Of a stretch of 64,000 nucleotides of DNA, positions 56,025-64,000 are shown in pieces; position 1 is the first letter of the stretch; each line of letters opens with the position of its first letter. This DNA is from Bog-473 sp963719485. Lineage in GTDB: Bacteria; Actinomycetota; Acidimicrobiia; Acidimicrobiales; RAAP-2. A program made the position numbers and the translations under genes. The stretch is taken from positions 1,426,001-1,490,000 of the forward strand of contig OY970387.1 in assembly GCA_963719485.1 (NCBI GenBank), given 5' to 3'. The notes below the pieces were generated by a model. The model was given only the letters and a program-made list of their open reading frames with translations. It did not search any database and had not been told where the DNA came from.

Positions 56025-57243
56025 GGGGCGTCACCTTCTCCTCGGCTCTGGTTGCCTGGCCCGCCTTGTCCGCCTTCTCCTCCTGGTGCTGCTGAATGGC
56101 CGACATCACGGCGTTCACCGCTCCCCCGATGAACTCGGGCCGGTTCTCGGCGGCCCAGTCCCGACTCGCGGTCAGCGACGCCGACGAGTCCTGGAAGCGC
56201 GGCGCCACGTAGCGGGCGATCAGCTCGTAGGAGTGCCGGGTGGCGGCGGTGTCGGCCCACTCGTGGCCCATGAGCAGGAAGGTGCCGAAGCCCCCGGACT
56301 GGTCCTGCAGGCGCTCGATCTGCGCGATGGCGTCGTCGACCGTGCCGATGACGGCCATGCCCGACGCGTTGAGCGCGTCGACCAATGACTCGAAGTTCGC
56401 GGTGTCGGGCGCAATGGGCAGGGCGGCGACCCGCTGGAAGTAGTCGACCCACTCGGCCAGCCCGAAGGCGACGTCCGCCACCGCCTGCTCCTTGGTGTCG
56501 GCGATGTGCATGGGCCCGACCAGCCGCCAGTTGCGGCGGTCGACGGTGGTGGCGAACTCGGCCGCCCGCTCCTCCATGACCTGCCAGTGCGAGCCCAGGA
56601 CGTCGAAGCCGCCCGGTCGTCGTGGCGCCGAGGGAGAGGAGGCTGCACGCCGAAGCGGCCCGCGGCGCGGGGTCCGGCCGGCGACACCTGCGCCGCCACG
56701 GCGACCTCGGGGAAGGGACGCTGGTAGGGCCGGAGCTGCAGGCGGGCCTTGACGCAGCTTGAACCAGTCCGTCTCCATGGTGACCGGTCTCGCCGGCCAG
56801 CAGGAGCAGGATCGGCCTCGAGGGACTCCTCCATCATGTCGCGCTGCTTGGCCGGGTCGATGCCCATCATGAAGGCGTCGGAGGGCAGCGCCCCCGGGCC
56901 GACGCCGAACATCACGCGGCCCCGGGTCAGGTGGTCGAGCAGCACCATGCGGTCGGCCAGCATGAACGGGTGGTGGTAGGGCAGCGACGACACCCCGGTG
57001 CCGAGCCGGATGTGCCTGGTGCGCTGGCGCGGCGGCGGCGATGAACACCTCGGGGGAGGCGATGATCTCGTAGCCGGCCGAGTGGTGCTCGCCGAACCAG
57101 GCCTCGTCGAAGCCGAGCTCGTCGAGGTGCTCGATGAGCTGCAGGTCCCGCTCGAGCGCCAAGGTGGGGTTCTGGCCCACGGGGTGGAACGGGGCCAGGA
57201 AGATCCCGAACTTGAGGCGGCCGTCGGTGTCAATGGTCGTCAT
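56017..57243 (-). pseudogene. LLM-class flavin/F420-dependent oxidoreductase, broken by several frameshifts
   Basis: The N-terminal part (LKFGIFLAPFHPVGQNPTLA, FDEAWFGEHHSAGYEII) and the C-terminal part (SHWQVMEERAAEFATTVDRR to the stop) are in one frame. The middle lies in other frames: IRLGTGVSSLPYHHPFMLAD then GRVMFGVGPGALPSDAFMMG, later a scrap METDWFKL, then PYQRPFPEVAVAAQVSP. At least four small indels lie between about 57040 and 56600. It was a luciferase-like monooxygenase. The density of breaks suggests either decay or locally poor sequence. It sits in the catabolic cluster directly upstream of the epoxide hydrolase. Confidence 0.8.
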
Positions 57244-57303
57244 TGTTCTCCAGGGTCTGGTCGGTGGGGTGTGGCGCTCGGACGGCGCCGGCGGGGCGGC
57301 ATG

Positions 57304-58371
57304 TCAGGGGGTCACCAGGATCTTGCCGTGCTCGCCCGGGGTGCGCAGGGTGTCGAAGGCGCCGGGTGCGCCGTTCAGGTCGACGGTCGACGTGACCAGG
57401 AGGTCGGCGCCGGGCACCCCGGCGGCCAGTCGCCCGAGGGTGGCGGCGAACTCGTCGGGGGTGTAGCCGAAGGAGAAGCGCAGCTCCATCTCCTTGGTCA
57501 CCGCCATGAAGGGCTCGATCGTGTCGCTGTGCATGCACACCCCGACGACGACGATGCGGCTGTGCGGCGGCCCGTCCGCGATGAGCGACTGCAGCATGCC
57601 GGGCACCCCGACCGCCTCGAAGATCACCGGGTCCGGCACGGTGGCGCCCAGCATCGCCGCGCCGGCGCGCTCCATGACCGTGCGGGCGATGCCGAATTCG
57701 GACCAGCGGTCGTGCGGCGACCCCTCGGCGGGGTCGATGACTTCGTCGGCGCCGAAGGCCTCGGCCAGCCGGCGCCGGGTCGGCGAGAAGTCCGCCGCCA
57801 GCACCGGTCCGTGGCCCCGTCCCTTCAGCGCGGCGATCACCGCCAGCCCGACCGGGCCGCACCCGACGACGAGGCAGGGCTGACCGGCGCCGAGACCGGC
57901 CAGTCCCACGGCGTGCTCGCCCACCGCGAGCGGTTCGGTCAGCGCGGCCAGGTCGGTGGAGAGCATGTCGGGCACCGGGAGGCACAACAGCTCCTGGAGC
58001 ACCATGTGCTCGGCCAGCGCGCCCGGGTAGGTGTTGGAATAGCCGATCTGCTCCACGCCGGTCGGGCCGAGAATGACGGGCACCGAGCAGACCCGGGTCC
58101 CGACCGGGAGGGTGCCGGCCGTGTCGGGCCCGTGCTCGACGACTTCGGCGCAGAACTCGTGGCCGAAGACGCAATCGGCCGACGGGTCGAGGGCGGGCAC
58201 GCCGACGGAGTCCATGAGCCCGGTGAAGTGGCCGAAGTCGGCCAGCGCGTGCAGGTCGGACCCGCAGATGCCGGCGGAGAGCGAGCGGACGACGACGTGG
58301 CCCGAGGACGGGACCGGTTCGGGCACCTCGCCCAGCACCAGCCGTCCACCCCTCGTCACCGCCGCACGCAT
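57304..58371 (-). CDS. Zinc-dependent alcohol dehydrogenase (MDR family)
   Basis: The 355-residue protein has catalytic Zn motifs AGICGSDLH and FGHEFCAEVVEHG and the Rossmann motif VVGCGPVGLAVIAALKG. The structural-zinc lobe with four Cys is absent. ATG 58371 is used. It is divergent from the SDR at 58429, and both probably oxidise hydroxylated intermediates of the same pathway. Confidence 0.88.
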   Translation of the reverse strand: MRAAVTRGGRLVLGEVPEPVPSSGHVVVRSLSAGICGSDLHALADFGHFTGLMDSVGVPALDPSADCVFGHEFCAEVVEHGPDTAGTLPVGTRVCSVPVILGPTGVEQIGYSNTYPGALAEHMVLQELLCLPVPDMLSTDLAALTEPLAVGEHAVGLAGLGAGQPCLVVGCGPVGLAVIAALKGRGHGPVLAADFSPTRRRLAEAFGADEVIDPAEGSPHDRWSEFGIARTVMERAGAAMLGATVPDPVIFEAVGVPGMLQSLIADGPPHSRIVVVGVCMHSDTIEPFMAVTKEMELRFSFGYTPDEFAATLGRLAAGVPGADLLVTSTVDLNGAPGAFDTLRTPGEHGKILVTP

Positions 58372-58428
58372 GGCAGAGCCACCCCCACGGACGGCGCGAC
58401 CGCCCGCATTCGTCGCTACGTTTGCCCG

Positions 58429-59286
58429 GTGAGTTTCACACACGAGCCTGCGGGACGCCCGTTCGCCGGGCGTGTCGCGCTGGTGACCGGGGCGGCCCGC
58501 CCCCGTGGCATCGGCCGGGCCACCGCCGTCGCGCTGGCCCGGGGTGGGGCCGACGTGGCCTGCCTCGACATCGCACGTCCCTACGACGACGCCCCCTTCC
58601 ACGACACGGCCACCGGCGACGACCTGGACGCACTCGTGGTCGAGCTTGCCGCGTTCGGGGTCCGGGCAACCACCGTGGCGGCCGACGTCTCCGACGAGGC
58701 CGCGGTGGAGGCGGCCGTGGCCCGTGTCACCGAGGAGCTCGGGACGGTGACGCTGCTGGCCAACGTGGCCGGCGGCAGCGGCCCGGGCTTCGGGCTGGGC
58801 CCGCTGCTCAACGTCCCAGCCGAGGAGTTCCGCCGCGTCCTCGATGTCAACCTGGTCGGGACCTGGCTGGTCTCGAAGGCCTGTGCCGCGCGGATGGTGG
58901 CGGCCGGGGCGGACGGCCGCATCTGCAACGTGTCGAGCCAGGCCGGCAAGCGGGCCTTCCCCTTCCTCGGGGCCTACTGCGCGGCCAAGGCGGGCGTCAT
59001 CCTGCTCACCCAGACCATGGCGACCGAGCTCGGCGCCCAGGGCATCGCGGTGAACGCGGTGTGCCCGGGGACGGTGGACACCGACCTGATGAACCGGGAC
59101 GGCATGTTCGAGAACCTGATGGGGGGTCCCGAGGGCCTGGCCGCCTACATCGCCCGCGAGATCCCGCTGGGCCGCCTGCAGAGCGCCGAGGAGATCGCGG
59201 CGGCCATCTGCTGGCTGCTCTCCGACGACGCCCGGGGCGTCACGGGCGAGGCGTTGAACGTGAGCGCCGGACAGACAATGGTGTAG
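58429..59286 (+). CDS. Short-chain dehydrogenase/reductase
   Basis: The 285-residue SDR has the cofactor motif ALVTGAARPRGIGRA, NVAGGSG, and catalytic Ser in NVSSQAG and YCAAK for the Tyr-Lys pair. GTG at 58429 is in frame and close to the divergent ADH. It precedes the lipocalin-like gene by two bases. Confidence 0.92.
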   Translation: MSFTHEPAGRPFAGRVALVTGAARPRGIGRATAVALARGGADVACLDIARPYDDAPFHDTATGDDLDALVVELAAFGVRATTVAADVSDEAAVEAAVARVTEELGTVTLLANVAGGSGPGFGLGPLLNVPAEEFRRVLDVNLVGTWLVSKACAARMVAAGADGRICNVSSQAGKRAFPFLGAYCAAKAGVILLTQTMATELGAQGIAVNAVCPGTVDTDLMNRDGMFENLMGGPEGLAAYIAREIPLGRLQSAEEIAAAICWLLSDDARGVTGEALNVSAGQTMV

Positions 59287-59288
59287 CC

Positions 59289-60287
59289 ATGCCGATCCTC
59301 GATGCCCGCCACGACCTCGCTCACCCCGTCGAAGGCGACACCGCGTGGAGCGAGTCCTACTACTTCAACGCGTACGACCCCGCGACCGACTCGGGCCTGT
59401 TCAGCCGCATCGGCATCCGGCCCAACGAGGGGACGATGGACGTCGGCCTGTCGCTGTGGCTCCCCGGCGGCGATCTGGGCGAGTACCGCTGGGTCAAGGA
59501 GCAGCGCGAGATGGTCGACTCGGTGCTCGAGGTCGGCGCGGTGCGCTACGAGATGCTCGAGGCCCTGCAGTCGTGGCGCCTGACCATGGAGGGTGAGGTG
59601 CAGGCGCGCCCGTGTGTGCGCGGTGAGACGGCGACCCGTCCCGTCCCGGTGGCCCTCGACGTGCGCTTCGACGCGGTCACGCCCGCCATCGGGACCGACG
59701 GGCAGCCGAGCGGTGGCCCCAAGACCGCCGAGGCGGCGGCGGCGGCCGGCACGGTCGGCAAGGGGCATCTCGAGCAGGCGGGACGTTGGACGGGCACCCT
59801 GACCGTCGACGGCACGCGCCACGAGTGGCGGGGCGCGCACGGCAACCGGGACCGGTCGTGGGGCCCGCGTCGCTGGGGCGGCCCCAAGATGTGGCGCTGG
59901 TTCTCCATCAACATCGGCGAGGACATGCACTTCGGCGGCATCCGCCTCGGCACCGGCGCCGGCGACCTGCACCGGGGCTGGGTGTGGGACGGCGGGCGCG
60001 CCACCTCGGTCGCCGAGTGGCGCGTCAGGACCGAGCTGGCCGACGACGGCGTCACCCATCGCGTCGTGCACCTCGACGTGGTCGACAAGGCGGGCCTCAC
60101 CTACCCGTTGCGCGGCGACGTCCTCCGGGTGGCCGACATCGGCCGGGCCGGCGGGACCATGGTCAACGAGGGACTGGCCCGCTGGACCTACGAGGAACCC
60201 GACGGTGCGACGCAGACCGGTTACGGCATCTGCGAGTACCTGCACCAGCTCGACGACAGCGGGAGGCCTGTCGTCCCGGTCGAATAG
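59289..60287 (+). CDS. Lipocalin-like protein (DUF7064/7065, CrtC-related)
   Basis: The 332-residue soluble protein is rich in Trp and beta strands (SESYYFNAYDPATDSGLFSR, GNRDRSWGPRRWGGPKMWRW), like hydratase CrtC and related domains. Such genes are common in actinobacterial steroid or terpenoid clusters. The activity is unknown. It is tightly packed between the SDR and the APH-like gene, so one operon is likely. Confidence 0.7.
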   Translation: MPILDARHDLAHPVEGDTAWSESYYFNAYDPATDSGLFSRIGIRPNEGTMDVGLSLWLPGGDLGEYRWVKEQREMVDSVLEVGAVRYEMLEALQSWRLTMEGEVQARPCVRGETATRPVPVALDVRFDAVTPAIGTDGQPSGGPKTAEAAAAAGTVGKGHLEQAGRWTGTLTVDGTRHEWRGAHGNRDRSWGPRRWGGPKMWRWFSINIGEDMHFGGIRLGTGAGDLHRGWVWDGGRATSVAEWRVRTELADDGVTHRVVHLDVVDKAGLTYPLRGDVLRVADIGRAGGTMVNEGLARWTYEEPDGATQTGYGICEYLHQLDDSGRPVVPVE

Positions 60288-60290
60288 ACG

Positions 60291-61649
60291 ATGACGCCGC
60301 GGCCGGGCACGGACGAGCTGGCGACCGCGCTCGGGCGACGGCTCGGCGGGACCGTGCGGGGCCTGCGCCGGCTCTCGGGCGGCGCCTCCCGGGTGACCAG
60401 CGCGTTCGAGCTCGAGTCGGCCGGGGGCGAGCCTCGCCCGATGATCCTCCAGATGGTCCGCGGTGACGGCGCGACCGAGGGGAAGAAGGTCCAGATGGAG
60501 CGCGCGCTCCTCCAGGCGGCGGGCGCAGCGGGCGTCCCGGTGCCCGTGGTCGTGGCCATGGGCGTGGGTGACGACCTGGGCTCGGACTGGCTGGTGGTCG
60601 AACGGCTGGAGGGTGAGACGATCCCGCGCAAGATCCTGCGCGACGCGGAGTGGGCCGCGGCCAGGCACGCGCTGACCGCGCAGTGCGGCGGCGCGCTGGC
60701 CGCCATCCACACCATCGACCCCGGGGCGATCGACGGCCTCCCGAGCGCCGACCCCCTGGGCGACCCTCTGGCCTTCCTCGACGCGCTGGGCGAAGCGCGT
60801 CCGGCGCTCGAGCTCGGCGTGCGCTGGCTGGAGCGACACCGACCCGCAGCCGGGCGGCGCGTCACGGTGCACGGCGACTTCCGCTTCGGCAACCTCCTCG
60901 TCGGACCCGAAGGCCTGCGGGGCGTGCTCGACTGGGAGCTGGCCCACGCCGGCGACCCGGCCGAGGACATCGGGTGGCTGACCGCGCCGGCCTGGCGCTT
61001 CGGCGGCAGCGGCGAGGTGGGCGGCTTCGGCTCCATGGGGGAGCTGCTCGGGTCGTACGCGGCCGCCGGCGGCGACGTCATGGCGCGCGACCGGGTGCAC
61101 TGGTGGCAGGTGCAGGCCACGGTGAAGTGGGCGGTGATCTGCTCCTTGCAGGCCTCCGCGCACCTGAGCGGGTCGACCCGCTCGGTGGAGCTCGCCGCCA
61201 TCGGGCGGCGGGTCTGCGAGAGCGAGTGGGATCTCTTCACGTTGCTCGGCGTGGCGCCGGGCGACCCCGCCCCCGAGGCGGTCGGCAAGGGCAGCCCGGT
61301 GGCCCCCTTCGGGAGGCCGACGGCCGCCGAGCTGGTCGAGGCGGTGCGCGAGTACCTCGAGGGCACGGTGATGGAGCGCAGCGAGGGCGGCGCGCGCTTC
61401 GAGGCGAGGGTGGCGCGCAACGCGCTGGCCGTCGTGGAGCGCGAGCTCCTGTTGGGTCGCGAGATCTCCGCCGCCCACGCCTACCGGCTCCGTGACCTCG
61501 GGATCGCCGACGACGCCGCGCTCGCGGCGGCCATCCGGGCCGGAGACTTCGACGACGGGTGGGAGCCGGTCGCCGCCGCCCTGGCGGCGTCGGCGCGCGA
61601 CCAGCTGCTGGTGGCGAATCCCGCCTACTTGCCGGCGGCCAACGCGTAG
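60291..61649 (+). CDS. APH-family phosphotransferase with C-terminal DUF6285
   Basis: The 452-residue protein has the kinase catalytic loop VTVHGDFRFGNLLVG and DWELAHAGDPAEDIGWL in the first 330 residues. A helical tail follows (EARVARNALAVVERELLLGR) typical of DUF6285. In actinobacteria these fusion proteins lie beside acyl-CoA dehydrogenases in lipid catabolism and are unlikely to be antibiotic-resistance enzymes. It is the last gene of the SDR operon. Confidence 0.85.
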   Translation: MTPRPGTDELATALGRRLGGTVRGLRRLSGGASRVTSAFELESAGGEPRPMILQMVRGDGATEGKKVQMERALLQAAGAAGVPVPVVVAMGVGDDLGSDWLVVERLEGETIPRKILRDAEWAAARHALTAQCGGALAAIHTIDPGAIDGLPSADPLGDPLAFLDALGEARPALELGVRWLERHRPAAGRRVTVHGDFRFGNLLVGPEGLRGVLDWELAHAGDPAEDIGWLTAPAWRFGGSGEVGGFGSMGELLGSYAAAGGDVMARDRVHWWQVQATVKWAVICSLQASAHLSGSTRSVELAAIGRRVCESEWDLFTLLGVAPGDPAPEAVGKGSPVAPFGRPTAAELVEAVREYLEGTVMERSEGGARFEARVARNALAVVERELLLGREISAAHAYRLRDLGIADDAALAAAIRAGDFDDGWEPVAAALAASARDQLLVANPAYLPAANA

Positions 61650-63097
61650 GCGGACGCGTCGATCGCCGGCGCCTCGTCCAACGGGACCGTCCCGGCGTCG
61701 GCCGTCTCGGTCACCCTGCTGCCGACGCCCTGGAGCAGCAGCCCGGCCAGCAGGCTGCAGCCCATCATGAAGGCCCAGGCGTGGTGGAAGGCGGTGACGG
61801 CCGACGCGCCCGTGGCGGTGCCGAGGATGGCCACCAGGCAGGCCACCCCGAGGGCGATCCCGATCTGGCGGGTCATGGCGTAGAGCGCGGAGCCGGTGGC
61901 GAAGCGCTGGGGCGGGAGCGGCGCCGTGGCGGCGCCCCCGAGCGAGGGGAGCATGAGGCCGACGCCGAAGCCCCCCAGGAGGCTGCCCGGCAGGTAGGCG
62001 CCCGCCCAATCGGGCTCGGCGCCGACGTGGAGGATCCACCACAGCCCACCCGCGGCGAAGAAGAGTGAGCCGAGGGTGCCGACGACCCGGTGCCCGAGCC
62101 GCGCGCCCAGGAGGCCTGCGGGGAACGCGGTGAGCCCGGCCAGGAGCGGACCGGGGGCAATCATGAACCCGGCCCGGAGCACCGACTCGTGCCACACACC
62201 GGTCAGGAGCAGGACGCCGCCCAGGACCAACGCCCCGAAGCCGCCGAAGAACGCCAGCGAGCTCAGATCGGCCAGCGCCACGGCGCGGTGGCGGATGACG
62301 GCAGGCTCGATGATGGGGTTGGGGTGGCGGAGGGAGCGCACGACGAGCCCGGCGCCCGCGCCGAGGGCCAGCGCGAAGGCGCCGATGATCCGACCGCTGG
62401 TCCAGCCCCAGTCCGAGCCCTGGACGATGCCGGCGACCAGGCTGGCCACCGCGACGGTCAGCAGGCCGGCGCCGAGCAGGTCGGACTTGTGGGCGTCCGG
62501 GTCGCGCACCTCATCGAGCAGGCGCACGCCCAGCACGAGCGCGACCACGCTGAAAGGCAGGTTGACGAGGAACACCCAGCGCCAGCTGGCTTGCACGAGC
62601 AGCCCGCCGATGGGCGGGCCGAAGGCCGCGGCCGCGCCGCCCACGGCGGACCAGAGGCCGATGGCGGCGCCCTTGCGGGCGGGTCCGAACGCCGGCAGGA
62701 GGAGGCCGAGGGACGTCGGCAACATGAGGGCGCCGCCGGTGGCCTGGAGGACCCGGGCGCCGATGAGGAACTCGAGCGACGGGGCGACGGCGCACAGGGC
62801 CGACGCCGCGGCGAAGACGGCCAGCCCGATGAGGAAGGCCTTCTTGCGCCCCGCCCGGTCCGCCCAGCGGCCGGCGGGGACGAGGGCGGTGGCGAAGACG
62901 ATGGTGTAGGCGCTGAGCACCCAGGACAGGGAGCTCAGGCTCTCGCCGTGGTACGTGGCCGAGATGCTCGGGAAGGCGATGTTGACGATGAACAGATCGA
63001 GCGAGGACAGGAACACCCCGGTGAGGACGATGAAGGAGGTGACGACCGGGCGGGGATGCCGGACCGCGGGCGGCGGGCTCTCAATCAGTTCTGTCAT
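61625..63097 (-). CDS. MFS drug exporter, DHA2 (EmrB/QacA) type
   Basis: The 490-residue protein has 14 helices and the signature motifs GRWADRAGRKKAFLIG (motif A) and LDLFIVNIAFPSI. It exports drugs or amphipathic metabolites with proton exchange. The 3' end overlaps the APH-like gene by 25 bases on the opposite strand. It is divergent from an HxlR regulator with an inverted repeat between them, a usual exporter-regulator pair. Confidence 0.9.
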   Translation of the reverse strand: MTELIESPPPAVRHPRPVVTSFIVLTGVFLSSLDLFIVNIAFPSISATYHGESLSSLSWVLSAYTIVFATALVPAGRWADRAGRKKAFLIGLAVFAAASALCAVAPSLEFLIGARVLQATGGALMLPTSLGLLLPAFGPARKGAAIGLWSAVGGAAAAFGPPIGGLLVQASWRWVFLVNLPFSVVALVLGVRLLDEVRDPDAHKSDLLGAGLLTVAVASLVAGIVQGSDWGWTSGRIIGAFALALGAGAGLVVRSLRHPNPIIEPAVIRHRAVALADLSSLAFFGGFGALVLGGVLLLTGVWHESVLRAGFMIAPGPLLAGLTAFPAGLLGARLGHRVVGTLGSLFFAAGGLWWILHVGAEPDWAGAYLPGSLLGGFGVGLMLPSLGGAATAPLPPQRFATGSALYAMTRQIGIALGVACLVAILGTATGASAVTAFHHAWAFMMGCSLLAGLLLQGVGSRVTETADAGTVPLDEAPAIDASAYALAAGK

Positions 63098-63130
63098 GAA
63101 ACGCACTCTAAATGAGAAAGTTTTATAAAA

Positions 63131-63157
63131 CAACCCACTATCCTGAATTGTGGGTTA
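63131..63157. promoter_or_regulatory. Inverted repeat between the exporter and HxlR gene
   Basis: AACCCAC, eleven bases, GTGGGTT form a perfect inverted repeat in the short AT-rich gap between the divergent starts (63097 and 63168). A palindrome GTTTTATAAAAC lies just left of it. It is a likely operator for the HxlR protein. Confidence 0.55.
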
Positions 63158-63167
63158 TGCTGCATGA

Positions 63168-63651
63168 ATGCTCAAGCGGGACTACCCCACCCAGTACTGC
63201 CCGATCGCCTCGACGCTGGAGGTGATCGGCGAGCGCTGGACGTTGCTGATCGTGCGGGACGTCTTCCTGGGCATCCGGCGCTTCGAGGACATCCAGCGCG
63301 ACCTGGGCGTGGCGCGCAACGTGCTGCAGGTGCGCCTGGAGCGCCTGGTGGACGAGGGGATCCTGGTCAAGCGGCCCTATTCGGAGCGCCCGCCGCGCTC
63401 CGAGTACCGCCTGACCGAGAAGGGGGCCGACCTCTGGCCGGTCCTCGTCTCCATGCTCCAGTGGGGTGACCGCCACGCCCTCGAGGGCGGAGAGCGGCCC
63501 ATGATCCTCCAACACCGCGGGTGCGGGGGAGCTCGAAGACCGCCGCCGTTGCCTGGCCTGCGGGGCGGACGTCACGGTGACCGAGGCCGTGGCCGTCCGC
63601 ACGGGCGCCCGCCGGCCGACCCCAGCCGACAGCACGCCTACCCCGGCCTGA
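63168..63651 (+). CDS. HxlR-family transcriptional regulator, with a frameshift
   Basis: ATG 63168 gives LKRDYPTQYCPIASTLEVIG (Cys of the HxlR sensor type), GERWTLLIVRDVFLG and a winged helix (LERLVDEGILVKRPY). At a run of five G (63525-63529) the frame is lost; two more G would restore GCGGELEDRRRCLACGADV and a stop at 63651. Uncorrected, the frame runs on into the amidase gene. It probably represses the divergent exporter. Confidence 0.85.
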
Positions 63652-63695
63652 GAGTCCCCGGGCGCGCCGGCGCCCGCGTCGCTACCGTGCTCTCC

Positions 63696-64000
63696 ATGAG
63701 CGACGAGACGGCATGGCTGGACGCGACGGGACAGGCGGAGCTGGTCCGCACCAAGCAGGTGTCACCGGCCGAGCTGGTGGGTGAGGCGATCGTCAGGATT
63801 CAGAAGCTGAACCCGCAACTCAACGCCGTGATCCACGAGCTCTTCGAGCGGGCGCGTGCGGAGGCGGCGGGTGACCTGCCCGACGGGCCGTTCCGCGGCG
63901 TGCCGTTCCTGCTGAAGGACCTCGGGGCGGAGCTGGCCGGCACGCCGTTCAACGAGGGACTCGCGTTCTCGGGCGGCTACGTGTCCACGGTGACCCAGAC
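63696..64000 (+). CDS. Amidase-signature family protein, 3' end outside the window
   Basis: The first 101 residues (TGQAELVRTKQVSPAELVGE, FRGVPFLLKDLGAELAGTPF) match the N-terminus of amidase-signature hydrolases, with the catalytic Lys in LLKDLG. The Ser-Ser-Lys core lies beyond the window. The substrate is unknown. Confidence 0.85.
   Translation, partial: MSDETAWLDATGQAELVRTKQVSPAELVGEAIVRIQKLNPQLNAVIHELFERARAEAAGDLPDGPFRGVPFLLKDLGAELAGTPFNEGLAFSGGYVSTVTQ

Noticed and set aside
60291..61649. Aminoglycoside resistance gene
   Set aside because: The kinase fold is shared, but the DUF6285 tail and the catabolic neighbours point to lipid metabolism.
59145..62195. A 1016-codon antisense open frame across the SDR, CrtC-like and APH genes
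   Set aside because: The composition is His/Arg/Gly-rich with no domain, and it overlaps well-supported genes on the plus strand.

Overview
The window is GC-rich chromosomal DNA from an actinobacterium, most likely a member of the Acidimicrobiia. The signs are an actinobacterial dnaK-grpE-dnaJ-hspR-clpB operon, F420-type oxidoreductases, a DUF2510-tailed membrane protein, a GlnR-like operator before amt, an EtfD-like membrane Fe-S reductase, and three secreted proteins with GYWLV/DGGIF repeats. The class-level assignment is an inference. Several genes (clpB, purL, purM, a HxlR regulator, an LLM oxidoreductase) are broken by small indels, mostly in G runs, so part of the window may carry sequencing errors.

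Layout. 1-7.1 kb: end of an FtsX-type permease; two convergent copies of a SAM-clan riboswitch-like RNA, each before a small unknown gene; a stand-alone LigD phosphoesterase domain; a TM0106-type RecB-like nuclease; a HAD 'Swiss army knife' repair-type phosphatase; a secreted protein. 7.1-12.1 kb: a degenerate second HAD copy, two overlapping M24 peptidase-fold genes, a divergent cytochrome P450, and a gene-poor stretch with a third HAD scrap and a T-arm-less tRNA-Gly remnant. 12.2-19.8 kb: EtfD-like reductase, membrane proteins (DUF2510, NERD), F420/PPOX enzyme, aquaporin, cyclic-nucleotide-binding protein and PII. 20.5-23.5 kb: GlnR-like box, amt-glnK, gpmA. 23.6-30.3 kb: heat-shock operon under an HspR-type (HAIR-like) promoter. 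30.4-31.4 kb: complete IS5-family element. 31.5-34.5 kb: two divergent repeat proteins, one fused to a G1 glutamic peptidase. 34.6-50.1 kb: PfpI protein, then purine genes purA-purD-purB-purC-purS-purQ, an interruption (amidase-like protein, small proteins, patatin), and purL-purF-purM-pyrE. 50.2-52.5 kb: third repeat protein. 52.5-61.6 kb: a catabolic-looking cluster (cyclase, Ddn-like protein, serine hydrolase, epoxide hydrolase, LLM oxidoreductase, alcohol dehydrogenase, SDR, lipocalin-like DUF, APH/DUF6285). 61.6-64 kb: DHA2 exporter with divergent HxlR regulator, and the start of an amidase.

How it works together. The purine genes cover most of de novo IMP synthesis plus adenylosuccinate formation and lysis; tight GTGA/ATGA overlaps imply coupled translation, and pyrE rides at the end. 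amt-glnK forms a nitrogen-uptake unit under a four-site GlnR-like operator. HspR, encoded inside the chaperone operon, probably represses it. The most unusual elements are the two compact SAM-riboswitch-like leaders, whose P1 helix overlaps the ribosome binding site of genes with no known methionine or SAM role, and the lineage-specific six-repeat (probable six-bladed propeller) surface proteins.
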